DNA of 64,000 nt, taken from NCBI RefSeq assembly GCF_000024845.1, contig NC_013501.1, forward strand, positions 3,142,874-3,206,873, written 5' to 3'. A program made the translations under genes and the position numbers. How positions within the stretch are numbered: the stretch's first letter is position 1; each line of letters begins with the position of its first letter. The stretch comes from Rhodothermus marinus DSM 4252. Its GTDB lineage: Bacteria > Bacteroidota > Rhodothermia > Rhodothermales > Rhodothermaceae. Positions 11,444 to 20,015 of this stretch are shown here, in pieces. Below the pieces are notes generated by a model that was not told where the DNA came from, searched no databases, and saw only the letters and a list, made by a program, of their open reading frames with translations.

Positions 11444-13576
11444 CTACGCGTTGCCGGCAGTTACGGTTTCGATTCGCGTGCGGAGTGCCACCAGCATTTC
11501 CAGTACCAGAAGGCCCAACGCCAGCCCCAGCAAGACGTTCCAGAGTTCCACGCCGACCTGCGCCTGGCGAAGCGCCGCCGCGACGGCCTGCGGCGAAGCC
11601 TCCGGCACCTCCAGCAGCGTCACCGACAGGCCGGTCTGCTCCTGCAGGCGACGTACGGCCTCTTCGGGCGCTTCCGGCCGCAGATCCGACTCCGCCACCG
11701 CCGGGTTGACCGCCACGCGTCGCACCACCCGGTTGCCTGCTCGAAGCTCATAGATGCCCGGCTGCGCCGGACCCGGCTCGAAACGCGCCCAGCGTGCCCC
11801 GCCCTGTCGTTCCGGCTCGGCCCGATAGACCTGGCCGTCCGGCCCGACCAGCTCTGGGACGGCATCGGTCGGAAACGCCTGCAGCCGAATGCGGGCGGGC
11901 ATGCCGGCCGTCAGCGCGTCCTGCGCTTCTTCTTCGCTCCCCGACAGGTAGAACACCGATCGGTAAAGCAACGGCACGAACAGCCCGCGCAGCGGAAGCT
12001 CGCTCCAGGCCGGATCGGGGGCCGTCGTCCAGAGCAGCACACGCCCTGCGCCATGCCGAACCTCCTGCAGCAGAGGGAGTCCGTTGCTGAGCCGGATCAG
12101 CGTCTGCTCCAGGCCGCTGCCGGGCGCATAGTTCAGCGCGAAGTACACGGCCGGCCGCTCGGTCCGGATCTCACGCTGGCCGGGCAATCGCACGAACAGG
12201 CCCTCGAAGAGCGGATGCGCCAGGTCCATCCGGTCGAACGTCCCGATTGGCGTCGTGCCGTTCCAATTGCCGACCAACCCGCGTACCTGTCCGGCACCCA
12301 GCGCCTCCAGCAGACGCCGGTAGTCTTCCAGTCGCCCGTCGGCACCGGGGAAAAACAGCAGGCCGCCGCCTTCGGCCACGTAACGGGCCAGCGCCGCCAC
12401 CTCGCCGCTCGAAAGGTCGTGCAGGCCGACCAGCCCCACCACATCGTAGCTATCGAGCGCGGTGGCCGGGAGCGCCTCCTCTGCGATCCGGGTGATCTCG
12501 AAGCGCACGCGCTCCTGGCGGATCTCCGGCGAAAGCGCCAGCTCCAGGTAGTCGGTGCGGGCCTGCATGCCGGCCACCAGCAGCACGCGACGCACTTCCG
12601 GCACATGCAGCACCAGATAGCGCGTGTTGTCTTCGAGCAGCGCATCAGGCTGGAGCAGTTCCACCACGCCGGACAGCCAGCCCCGGCGGGCCGGCGTGGT
12701 GGTAAACGTAACCCGGGCGGTGCCGCCGGGCGGGAGATCGACCGAAGCCTGTGCCACCCGCTGCTCTTCCAGCGAAAGCGTCGCCACCACACCCTCGGCG
12801 ACGGCCGTCCCGAAGTTGGCCAGCGTGGCTTCGATCCGCACGGGTTGCCCCTGTTCGATGATGCGGCTGGTGATCCGAACGTCCATAATGGCCAGGTTGG
12901 CGGGCGTCTGGCCACCGACGGGAATCAGCAGCGCGGGCAGCGGCTCCGGGACGGGCTGCGCCAGCGAATCGACCAGCGTCGAAGCCTGCAGGTCGCCGAT
13001 CGCATACAGCACGGCCGGAGCCTGCGCCTGCTGCACGCAGGCGTAGGCCTCGCGCAGTGCAGCCGCAAGCGTCCGGGCACCGTGCCGGATTGTCAGCAGG
13101 CGCAGTTGCTCTTCGGCCACGTCGCGCGGCACCGGCTCCGGCGTCATCGCCGCACCGGCCATCGGCACCAGGCAGACGCGGGCATCGGCGTCGAGCTGCG
13201 CCAGAATCCCCGCAGCGATGGTCCGGGCCTGCGCAAAATAGGCCCCACCGGCATCCCGCACGGCCATCGAGGGCGAATTATCCACGACCAGCCCCACGAC
13301 CGTAGCCGTTCCGCCCCCGGTCCAGGACGCCAGCGGTCCCCGGAGGACCGGCCGGGCGAACGCCAGCACCAGGCACACCAGCGCCAGCGTGCGCAGCAGC
13401 AACAGCAGCCACTGGCGGATGCGCAGCCGCTGCAGGGCCGTCTGCTGCAGTTCCTTCAGAAAGGCCAGCGAACTGAAGGCCACACGCTGCGGCCGCCGAA
13501 AATGAAACAGATGAATCAGAACAGGAATGGCGGCCGCTGCCAGTGCCAGGAGTGCCAGGGGATTCAGAAACGTCAT
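11444..13576 (-). CDS. BatA-like vWA membrane protein
   Basis: A 710-residue inner-membrane protein. The N-terminal double-transmembrane BatA domain is clear (MTFLNPLALLALAAAAIPV, then the typical LIHLFHFRRP and LLLLLRTLALVCLVLAFARP). A vWA domain follows with a MIDAS-type VVDNSPSMAV. Then come a CARDB-like beta domain and a glutamine-amidotransferase-like region (SYDVVGLVGLHDLSSGEV), and a C-terminal transmembrane helix (LLGLALGLLVLEMLVAL). This is the common layout of Bacteroidota BatA-domain proteins. Relatives work beside MoxR ATPases and DUF58 proteins, but neither is present here, so this copy is an orphan. Proposed role: periplasmic stress or chaperone-like function. Confidence 0.85.
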   Translation of the reverse strand: MTFLNPLALLALAAAAIPVLIHLFHFRRPQRVAFSSLAFLKELQQTALQRLRIRQWLLLLLRTLALVCLVLAFARPVLRGPLASWTGGGTATVVGLVVDNSPSMAVRDAGGAYFAQARTIAAGILAQLDADARVCLVPMAGAAMTPEPVPRDVAEEQLRLLTIRHGARTLAAALREAYACVQQAQAPAVLYAIGDLQASTLVDSLAQPVPEPLPALLIPVGGQTPANLAIMDVRITSRIIEQGQPVRIEATLANFGTAVAEGVVATLSLEEQRVAQASVDLPPGGTARVTFTTTPARRGWLSGVVELLQPDALLEDNTRYLVLHVPEVRRVLLVAGMQARTDYLELALSPEIRQERVRFEITRIAEEALPATALDSYDVVGLVGLHDLSSGEVAALARYVAEGGGLLFFPGADGRLEDYRRLLEALGAGQVRGLVGNWNGTTPIGTFDRMDLAHPLFEGLFVRLPGQREIRTERPAVYFALNYAPGSGLEQTLIRLSNGLPLLQEVRHGAGRVLLWTTAPDPAWSELPLRGLFVPLLYRSVFYLSGSEEEAQDALTAGMPARIRLQAFPTDAVPELVGPDGQVYRAEPERQGGARWARFEPGPAQPGIYELRAGNRVVRRVAVNPAVAESDLRPEAPEEAVRRLQEQTGLSVTLLEVPEASPQAVAAALRQAQVGVELWNVLLGLALGLLVLEMLVALRTRIETVTAGNA

Positions 13577-13639
13577 GAGCCGGTTCCGCCGCTATCGTGC
13601 ATCGGCTTTCCGTACCGTGGCCTCGCCGATCCGTTCCGC

Positions 13640-14443
13640 CTACAGCCAGGCAAAATGCACCTCGGCGCCGCGTTCGGCGGGCGCGAAGCGCAGCCGGAAG
13701 CGATCGCCCATGCGCGGCGTCCATACGTAGGGCCAGTTCGGGCAGCGTCCGGCCTGGCAGATCAGCCGATCCCCGTGGTAGATCTGAAGCCCCAGGTACA
13801 GCAGGTCACCCTCCCGTCCGCTCAGGTCGCACACGACCTCACGCTCGGCCTGTCCGAACGCCCATCGGACCACCGGAAATTGCAGCGGCAGGTCGCCTTC
13901 GTCGAACAGCCCGGACACCAGCGCCCCTTCGAGCCGGCGTACGACGGCCGGCGTGACGGTTTCGTCGGCTACCTGCTCGGTCCAGGCCAACCCGCCCATC
14001 AGCACGGCCCGATCCGGCAACACAAGCCGGGGACGAAAACGGAGCGCTTCGAGCACATGCAGGTCTTCGTCATAGAGCAGCGGTCCGAAGAATTCGTGGA
14101 CGAGCACATCGACCGGTTCTTCCGGCTCGAACTGCTGGATTTCCTGATGAACGCAGACCACCTCCGGGTAGGCGGCCAGTCGTTCCGAAGCCAGCGCGTA
14201 CAGGTGGGGGTTGGCCTCGACCGCATAGACACGTCGGGCACCCAGACGCACCAGCTCCTCGCTGAAGTAGCCCATCCCGCACCCGGCATCCACGCACACG
14301 GCCCCGGCGATGGTGCGGCGATGCGCCCGCAGCAGCCGCAGGTAGGCGCGCGTGCGCGCCCGATCGTCGTAGATGCTGATGAACGTCAGCAGATCGTCCA
14401 ACGCGGCGAACGTCGCTTCGGGCAGGACGTTGAGAATGTCCAT
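13640..14443 (-). CDS. Protein arginine methyltransferase-like enzyme
   Basis: A 267-residue class I methyltransferase with several PRMT hallmarks. An N-terminal YDDRARTRAYLRLL resembles the PRMT substrate-gating helix. Motif I is VDAGCGMGYFS and post-I is VYAVEANP. VHEFFGPLLYDED matches the PRMT double-E loop, with glutamates at about 117 and 126, the same spacing of nine as eukaryotic PRMTs. A C-terminal NWPYVWTP may stand for the THW loop, and the remaining beta-barrel is short. Known bacterial PRMT-like proteins are few and mostly uncharacterised. Substrate unknown. It lies between the HDOD and BatA-like genes. Confidence 0.75.
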   Translation of the reverse strand: MDILNVLPEATFAALDDLLTFISIYDDRARTRAYLRLLRAHRRTIAGAVCVDAGCGMGYFSEELVRLGARRVYAVEANPHLYALASERLAAYPEVVCVHQEIQQFEPEEPVDVLVHEFFGPLLYDEDLHVLEALRFRPRLVLPDRAVLMGGLAWTEQVADETVTPAVVRRLEGALVSGLFDEGDLPLQFPVVRWAFGQAEREVVCDLSGREGDLLYLGLQIYHGDRLICQAGRCPNWPYVWTPRMGDRFRLRFAPAERGAEVHFAWL

Positions 14444-14501
14444 CGTTTCGACGCCAGGCCTTTCCGTCCGGAGTCGAAAGATAGGACGTGTCGGTTATCG
14501 C

Positions 14502-15395
14502 TCAGAAGTGCGCGTCGACGTAGTTCTGCAGGATTTCGCGAGCCGCTTCCACGGTCTGCCAGACGGCCTCGGCATCCGGATAGCCGAAGAGCTGGGCGGT
14601 CAGCTCCCAATCGGCGTCCAGCGGTTCTTCTTCCCTGCGCATCGGCTCGTCGAAGCCGTAGTCCAGCCAGGTAGCGCCCAGGCTCGCCACCCGCAGCAGG
14701 GCACCCGGCGTGGCGGCCACGCCGTCGCCGCGTCCTTCGCCGTACAGGTCCATCAGCGCCCGGAAGAGCGGCTCGGGTAGCTTCATGTGCAGTGCCAGCG
14801 CCTGGGTGATCACCTCCAGGCTGTAGCCAAAGACGGCCTCCTGTTCTTCGGGCGTATGCGGACCGGCACCCGGCTGGAAGGCGGCCAGTGCCGCGTCGGG
14901 CTTGTTGTAAAGCAGCAGAAGTTTGGCAAAGTCGTGCAGCAGTCCGGCCGTGTAGGCCGACTCCGGCCGCCAGTCGCCCGGCCGGGGTGCGCGCTGAATG
15001 AGCAAACGGGCCAGGTAGGCGGTGGCCGCGCAATGGCGCACCAGATTCAGAAATGGCGCGGCCGTCCGGGCATCGAAGGCGCTCTTCATCGAGAGCATCC
15101 CCATGCTCATGACCATCCCGACCACGGCGGGCGGCCCCAGTACGACAATGGCATGGTGCACCTCGCCGATGCGTCCCCGGAGTCCGTAATAGGCCGAGTT
15201 GGCCACGCGCAACAGGCGGGCTACCGCTGCCGGATCATGCTGCAGCAGGGCCTCCACTTCCTCAGGCTCGGGCGGCTCTGGTCGTTCCATAAGCTGAATG
15301 GCCTCCAGCAGCGTCTGCGGAAGCGGCGGGCACTCCAGCTCCAGGTCGGTCAGCGTCGGGATATGCTCTGAAGGAGTGAGTGCGGTCGGGGTCAT
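14502..15395 (-). CDS. HDOD-domain signalling protein
   Basis: A 297-residue protein dominated by an HDOD (metal-independent HD-related output) domain: CPPLPQTLLEAIQLM, HDPAAVARLLRVANSAYYGL and IVVLGPPAVVGMV are typical, and LLHDFAKLLLLYN preserves an HD-like pair. HDOD proteins link two-component or c-di-GMP signals to outputs such as motility or competence; no receiver or GGDEF domain is fused here. The ATG at 15395 was chosen because upstream in-frame sequence is intergenic in character. Divergent from the T9SS cargo gene, with about 290 bp between them. Confidence 0.84.
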   Translation of the reverse strand: MTPTALTPSEHIPTLTDLELECPPLPQTLLEAIQLMERPEPPEPEEVEALLQHDPAAVARLLRVANSAYYGLRGRIGEVHHAIVVLGPPAVVGMVMSMGMLSMKSAFDARTAAPFLNLVRHCAATAYLARLLIQRAPRPGDWRPESAYTAGLLHDFAKLLLLYNKPDAALAAFQPGAGPHTPEEQEAVFGYSLEVITQALALHMKLPEPLFRALMDLYGEGRGDGVAATPGALLRVASLGATWLDYGFDEPMRREEEPLDADWELTAQLFGYPDAEAVWQTVEAAREILQNYVDAHF

Positions 15396-15684
15396 CGGGG
15401 TGCCAGACTGTAAACGGTTTCGCGCCAGAAAGTATCGCTTAATCCCGGTGAAACTTAAAAAAACTCCTGTCACACAGCCTCCTCGCACGCAGGTTTTCCT
15501 GTTTTCTAATTCCATGCCAGCCCACGACCAACACCCCACTGGTGATGCGGCCTTGCTTTTCTGTGCGGAAAAACCTACCCTCCCGATATAAGTCGTCCAT
15601 AGCCGGATAACGTTTTCGAAACGGAACCTTTTTTCCTTTTACGCCCCTCCGCGCCGGGTTTTCTTTCACCAACAACGACCTGTC
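15396..15684. other. Divergent intergenic region
   Basis: A 289-bp AT-richer spacer between the divergent HDOD and HAF-repeat genes. It must hold both promoters. On the minus strand TAAGTTTC (about 15449-15456) is one mismatch from the Bacteroidota -7 box, without an obvious TTG partner. No RNA structure or ORF stands out. Confidence 0.5.
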
Positions 15685-17112
15685 ATGAACATGCACAGCC
15701 GCTCCGCTTTCTGGTCTATCCTGCTGAGCCTCCTGCTGATCAGTGGCATGCCCGATGCACGGGCACAGATCGGCACGCCCGGTCCGCGCCTGACCTGGCT
15801 CGGCACGGCCGACGGCAACTGGAGCATTGCCTACGACGTCTCGGCCTTCGGCCACATCGTGGTCGGCTACTATCAGCAGGTCGAAGGGCTCTCGGTGCAA
15901 AACATACGGCTGTTCCGGTGGACGAAAAGCGACGGCATGGAGACCGCCATCCTGCCCGATCGCACCGGTCGTGCCCGGGGGCTCTCGCACGACGGAACCA
16001 CGTTCGTGGGATCTGCCCTCCTGACGCTCACCCAGGCGTTCCGGTGGCACCCGGACAATCCGGATCAGGACCAGAACGGCCAGCCGGACGTGCTTCCGCT
16101 GGAAACGCCCGGCTACAATTCCGGCGAGGCCCGGGCCGTCTCGTCCGACGGCGGCGTCATCGTGGGCGCCGTTTACAACTGGTCGCTCCTGGGAGGCGCT
16201 TCTCCCCGCGAAGCCTTTCGCTGGACGGAAACCGACGGACTGCAGCTGCTCGGCACGCTGGGCGGCGAGGCAAGTCTGGCCGAAAACGTGTCGGCCGACG
16301 GAGCGATCGTCGTGGGCAGCGCGCAGAACCAGTTCGGAAAATACCATGCGTTTCGCTGGACGGCGGCCGATGGCATGCAGCCGCTCGGAACGCTGATGTA
16401 CGTGCTCTACGACTCCAGCACCGCCACGGCCGTCTCGGACGATGGTAGCGTGGTCGTTGGCTGGGCCCACGTGCCCGGCAACGACGTGCTGGTTGCCTTT
16501 CGCGTGGACAACGGGGTGCTCAGCGAGCTGGCCGGGCCGACCGCATACCCGCAGACGCAGGCCTACGACGTGACGGCCGACGGCTCGATGGTGGTCGGCG
16601 TGATGTTCAACGAAAACGGTGAGCGTCGGGCTTTTCGCTGGACCGACGGGGTCGGCCTGGAAGATCTGAGCGCGGTCTATGCCGATCTGCTCACGCCGGT
16701 CGGATCTTACCTGCGCACGGCGCAGGCGATCTCCCCGAACGGACGCTACATCGTGGGCCAGGGCTTCAACGCGGCGACCGGCCGTTTCGAGGCGTTTCTG
16801 CTCGACACCTGGCAGACGACGGCGGCCGACGCGACCCCAATGCTGCCGACCGCGGCCGAACTGCTACCGCCGGCGCCCAATCCGTTCACCCGCGCCACGA
16901 CCATTACGCTGCGACTACCGGTCGCGCAGCCGGTGCGTCTGGAAGTGATCGATCTGCAGGGGCGCAGCGTGCGCACCCTGATAGATGGCTGGCTTCCCGA
17001 GGGCACGCATCGCGTCCGTTTCGAATCCAGGAGCCTGGCCCCCGGACTTTACCTCTGTCGGCTGCAGGCTACCTCCGGCCCTACCTACCGCACGCTTCTC
17101 CTGCTGCGTTAA
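15685..17112 (+). CDS. Secreted HAF-repeat protein with T9SS type A sorting domain
   Basis: A 475-residue exported protein. It has a signal peptide (LLSLLLISGMPDARA, cleaved before Q), then about six HAF repeats (pattern: LGTLGG, A-x-VS-x-DG-x-VVVG, FRWT) from residue 35 to 350, for example AENVSADGAIVVGSAQN. The last 80 residues form a type IX secretion C-terminal domain (PPAPNPFTRATTITLRL, then LEVIDLQGRSVRTL and LAPGLYLCRL). It is likely moved through the T9SS to the surface. It is convergent with a paralogue whose stop codon overlaps its own. Function of HAF repeats unknown; beta-propeller-like folding is plausible. Confidence 0.86.
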   Translation: MNMHSRSAFWSILLSLLLISGMPDARAQIGTPGPRLTWLGTADGNWSIAYDVSAFGHIVVGYYQQVEGLSVQNIRLFRWTKSDGMETAILPDRTGRARGLSHDGTTFVGSALLTLTQAFRWHPDNPDQDQNGQPDVLPLETPGYNSGEARAVSSDGGVIVGAVYNWSLLGGASPREAFRWTETDGLQLLGTLGGEASLAENVSADGAIVVGSAQNQFGKYHAFRWTAADGMQPLGTLMYVLYDSSTATAVSDDGSVVVGWAHVPGNDVLVAFRVDNGVLSELAGPTAYPQTQAYDVTADGSMVVGVMFNENGERRAFRWTDGVGLEDLSAVYADLLTPVGSYLRTAQAISPNGRYIVGQGFNAATGRFEAFLLDTWQTTAADATPMLPTAAELLPPAPNPFTRATTITLRLPVAQPVRLEVIDLQGRSVRTLIDGWLPEGTHRVRFESRSLAPGLYLCRLQATSGPTYRTLLLLR

Positions 17113-18515
17113 CGCACCAGCAGCAGGCGACGCGTCAGTACGACTCGGGCCGTCTCCAGTCGATACAGGTAGAGGCCGCCTGCCACCGGGTGCCCGGCCT
17201 CGTCGCGTCCGTCCCACTGCACTGTGTGTAATCCGGCGGCCAGCCTTGCATGCACCAGCGTCCGAACTTCTCGTCCCAGCAGATCCAGCACTTTCAGTGT
17301 TACCCACCCTGGATCTGCCGTTTCGAAGGACACCTGAGTCGTCGAGCGGAAAGGATTGGGATAGTTCTGTATCAGTACAGTTTTCTGACGCAATGGCCGC
17401 TGATCGTCGACCGCCGTAACGCCCTGCGTGTCAAGCAGAAAGCCTTCGGTGCGTCCGGTCTCCGCATTGAAGCCATGCCCGACAATATATCGACCGTCCG
17501 GGGATATGGCGGTAGCACGCTCCAGATACGAACCGGGTGTCAGCAAACTGGCGTAGTGGCTGGTCAGATTCCGCATGGTGGGCGGCACAGTAAAGGCATC
17601 CCAGAGCAGCGCGCGTTCCTCCGTGGTATTGTTAATCACATAGTAACCAACCACATAGCGTCCATTTGCGGAAACGTCAAGCGCGGCACTATTGACCCCG
17701 AGGCTGGGCAATTCGACCATACCGCTTGCGGCTCGCCAACGAAAAGGCCGCAGGTCGCCATTGTTGTTTGAAGAAAAGCCTACAATGACCGTCCCGTCTG
17801 CCGAAACGGCACGGGCCTCGCTCCAGCTTCCTCCCAGCGTGCCCAGGTCCTGCATGACCCAGTTTTCCCAGCGAAATGCCCGCATCGTCATATCTGAATT
17901 CATTGCCTGACCTACAACGACAGCCCCATCGGCGGAAGCATCGTAGGCATATGCCTGGAAACCACCCAGCGTGCCCAGATCCTCCATCTGAGTGGTCCAA
18001 CGATAAGCCCGCGGATCACCGGGATCCCAGTACTCTCCTACGATGACCAGACCATCGTCTGAAATGCCGTGTGCTCTATTTTCCCGGTCAGCCACCAGAC
18101 TCTGTATTTCTTGCATTCCTGTGGTAGCCGTCCATCGAAATGAGCGAGGGGAGGCATCTCCGGGCTTATAGGCCCAGCCAACGATCACGTTGCCGTCACT
18201 GGAAACTGCCCGGGCACTACTTTGACTTCCTCCCAGAGTCCCCAGGTCCTGCAAGCCCGTCCCCGGCGTCCAGAAAAAGGCACGGATCTGCTGGCTGGCG
18301 TTTGCGGAAGTGCCCACCACCACCGGTCCTTCATTGGACACATCATAGGCCCGGCTGCTATTCCCACCCAGCGTGCCCAGCCAGGTGAGCGTCTGTGCCT
18401 GCGTGCTCAGAGACACCAGCATGCCTGAAAGCAGCAATCCTGTAAGACTGATCCGAACCGCCGCCGAAGCGACGGGAAGGGCTGGCAGCAGCAGTCGAGC
18501 CATGCGTCGTTTCAT
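17109..18515 (-). CDS. Secreted HAF-repeat protein with T9SS type A sorting domain (paralogue)
   Basis: A 468-residue paralogue of the facing gene. A twin-arginine-free signal peptide (LTGLLLSGMLVSLSTQAQ) is followed by about seven cleaner HAF repeats, such as LGTLGGSQSSARAVSSDGN and DLGTLGGSWSEARAVSADGT. The C-terminal sorting domain has QNYPNPFRSTTQVSFET, LKVLDLLGREVRTLV and GGLYLYRLET. The ATG at 18515 fits the signal peptide; an upstream in-frame codon at 18557 would add an unlikely leader. Its base composition is a little more AT-rich than its neighbour, hinting at separate histories. Surface or secreted role inferred. Confidence 0.86.
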   Translation of the reverse strand: MKRRMARLLLPALPVASAAVRISLTGLLLSGMLVSLSTQAQTLTWLGTLGGNSSRAYDVSNEGPVVVGTSANASQQIRAFFWTPGTGLQDLGTLGGSQSSARAVSSDGNVIVGWAYKPGDASPRSFRWTATTGMQEIQSLVADRENRAHGISDDGLVIVGEYWDPGDPRAYRWTTQMEDLGTLGGFQAYAYDASADGAVVVGQAMNSDMTMRAFRWENWVMQDLGTLGGSWSEARAVSADGTVIVGFSSNNNGDLRPFRWRAASGMVELPSLGVNSAALDVSANGRYVVGYYVINNTTEERALLWDAFTVPPTMRNLTSHYASLLTPGSYLERATAISPDGRYIVGHGFNAETGRTEGFLLDTQGVTAVDDQRPLRQKTVLIQNYPNPFRSTTQVSFETADPGWVTLKVLDLLGREVRTLVHARLAAGLHTVQWDGRDEAGHPVAGGLYLYRLETARVVLTRRLLLVR

Positions 18516-18763
18516 GAGTGCGCTCCAGTTGGTTGAGACTGTTCCGAAAACAAGCACGCAGTTTTCTCAAGGTCAACCGGGTGCGCCGCAGCAACTACTT
18601 TCTGCAACGTGCAGACTCAACCCTCAAGCATGGCTCTCCGGCGCCCGAACCTCCTGTGTAAGCTGCGCGCGAGCGAAAACAGAGCTTTTGAAGCACCATA
18701 CTTGCCCCGAGCGACCCGCCAGTAGGCGTTTTGGCGCGGGTCGGGGGACAACTCTGGCGCATT

Positions 18764-19138
18764 TCACCGCAGCAGCACCAGGCGTCCGCTGCGCACATGG
18801 GCAGCCGCATTTTCCCGGCGCACCGTCAGTCGGTAGAGATAGACCCCGGCCGCCAGTCCGAGCGTCTCCAGCACCACAACGCGGGCTGCGCCCGCCCCCG
18901 CCTGCTCGCAACGCCCCCGCAGGCGACGTCCCAGCAGATCATACACCGCCCAGCACACTTCCGCCCTCCACGGCAAATCCAGCTGCACCTGCGCCCGATC
19001 CGCCGTCGGATTCGGGTACGGACTGCCCACCACCAGGCGCTCCGGCAACCCGCCCGCCTCGGAGGCCGTCAGCTGGCCCCGCTCCAGCGTGATCCGAAAC
19101 CCCGGCCCTGCTACTTCTACCGTGCCGTCACTCACCAC
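18764..19138 (-). pseudogene. T9SS sorting-domain ORF, probable 3' half of a frameshifted gene
   Basis: A 124-residue frame opening at a GTG (VSDGTVEVAGPGFRITLERG) and ending in a full type IX sorting domain (VGSPYPNPTADRAQVQL, WAVYDLLGRRLRG, LAAGVYLYRL). It has no signal peptide of its own, yet T9SS cargo needs one. It overlaps the 3' end of the preceding lipoprotein frame by 7 bp in another frame. Reading back past the GTG, this frame continues as FFHRVVVSDGTVEV, which joins smoothly to the upstream frame if one base is added in the A5 run at 19149-19153. I therefore regard both as one broken or mis-sequenced gene. Confidence 0.7.
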
Positions 19139-19470
19139 GACCCGGTGGAAAAATCGCCCGACGTCGAGTTGCAGCCCGTCGAGCAGAAGACGATCATGGT
19201 GATCCCTGCCTCGCCTTCGGGCACCTGCACCGGGAAGATTTTTGTCTGACCGGCCTCCAGGTTGGGCTCCAGACAGGGCTCAAAGGCAATGTCGGCCAGC
19301 GCCGCACTGCGCTCATCGATCATCCACACGCAAAGGGGCACACCGGCCCGGTTTTCCACCACGATCTGTGCAGGTCCTGACTCGATGAGCACCGCCCCTC
19401 TTTCCGAACCTACCAGCTGACATCCAGCCAGCACAAACAGGATCAGCAGCCACCCACCGTGCCCCGGCAT
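19132..19470 (-). pseudogene. Lipoprotein-type ORF, probable 5' half of the same frameshifted gene
   Basis: A 112-residue frame with a lipoprotein or hydrophobic signal sequence (WLLILFVLAGCQLVGSE; lipobox LAGC) followed by a small beta-rich region (AQIVVENRAGVPLCVWMIDE) and a cysteine pair CSTGC. The last seven or so residues before the stop (DFSTGSW) look unnatural, whereas one extra base in the nearby homopolymer would continue as GDFFHRVVVSDGTVEV into the downstream sorting-domain frame. The combined product would be about 235 residues. A lipobox plus T9SS domain is an unusual pairing. If no error is present, this is a short lipoprotein. Confidence 0.65.
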
Positions 19471-19510
19471 ATCCGACGATAATTGTAGCGTCTTTTTGCT
19501 TCATCAACTC

Positions 19511-19541
19511 TTGATTTAAAGAATCAACGAATTTATGTTTA
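19511..19541 (+). promoter_or_regulatory. Predicted Bacteroidota-type promoter for doxX
   Basis: TTG at 19511-19513 and TATGTTTA at 19534-19541 are 20 bp apart, matching the TTG-N17-23-TAnnTTTG consensus with one mismatch. It lies 40 bp before the DoxX-like start. Confidence 0.5.
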
Positions 19542-19580
19542 AACAGTTCATAACCTCCCCCACCAAACCCCTTAAGCGCC

Positions 19581-19961
19581 ATGAACTTCTCGACGCTCAA
19601 AATCGGCCGGATTCTCTACGGGCTCACGTTCATCCTTTTCGGCCTGAACCACTTTATCAATGCTTCCATGATGAGCGGCATCGTGCCGATTCCCGGCGGG
19701 GTATTCTGGGTGTATCTGACGGGGTTGGCCATGCTGGCGGCGGCCATCGCCATCCTGACGGGTAAGCAGGCGCGGCTGGCCTGCCAGCTACTCGGCATTC
19801 TGCTGTTCATCTTTGCCCTGACCATCCACCTGCCGGCCATGATCAACCAGGGCGTCATGGCCGGGCTGACAAACTTCCTGAAAGACACGGCGCTGGGCGG
19901 CGCCGCCTGGGTCATCGCTGAAACCTATGCCGAACAACCCAAACAGGCGGAAGCGGCCTGA
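19581..19961 (+). CDS. DoxX-like family membrane protein
   Basis: A 126-residue protein with four transmembrane helices at about residues 8-28, 42-60, 67-87 and 105-118, and the DoxX-type opening IGRILYGLTFILFGLNHF. The mid-protein VYLTGLAMLAAAIAILTGK fits the second and third helices of that family. DoxX relatives are small quinone-pathway or redox-stress membrane proteins; the role of this branch is poorly defined. It is monocistronic: a predicted promoter precedes it and a strong terminator follows 20 bp after the stop. Confidence 0.82.
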   Translation: MNFSTLKIGRILYGLTFILFGLNHFINASMMSGIVPIPGGVFWVYLTGLAMLAAAIAILTGKQARLACQLLGILLFIFALTIHLPAMINQGVMAGLTNFLKDTALGGAAWVIAETYAEQPKQAEAA

Positions 19962-19981
19962 ACCAAGAGGGTTTCCGTCAG

Positions 19982-20015
19982 AAAAGGCCGGCTCCATCGG
20001 GAGCCGGCCTTTTTT
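19982..20015. terminator. Bidirectional intrinsic terminator
   Basis: AAAAGGCCGGCTCC pairs with GGAGCCGGCCTTTTTT around ATCG. It serves doxX and, on the other strand, overlaps the stop of the cupin gene. Confidence 0.92.

Noticed and set aside
13278-13286. TTATCCACG, one mismatch from a DnaA box
   Set aside because: A single copy inside a coding gene, with no cluster or AT-rich unwinding element near it.
10574-14674. 1366-codon open frame on the plus strand
   Set aside because: It runs antisense through hflX, the membrane protein, BatA-like, PRMT-like and part of HDOD genes. Such long antisense frames are expected at this GC content; its Arg/Gly/His-rich peptide has no domain.
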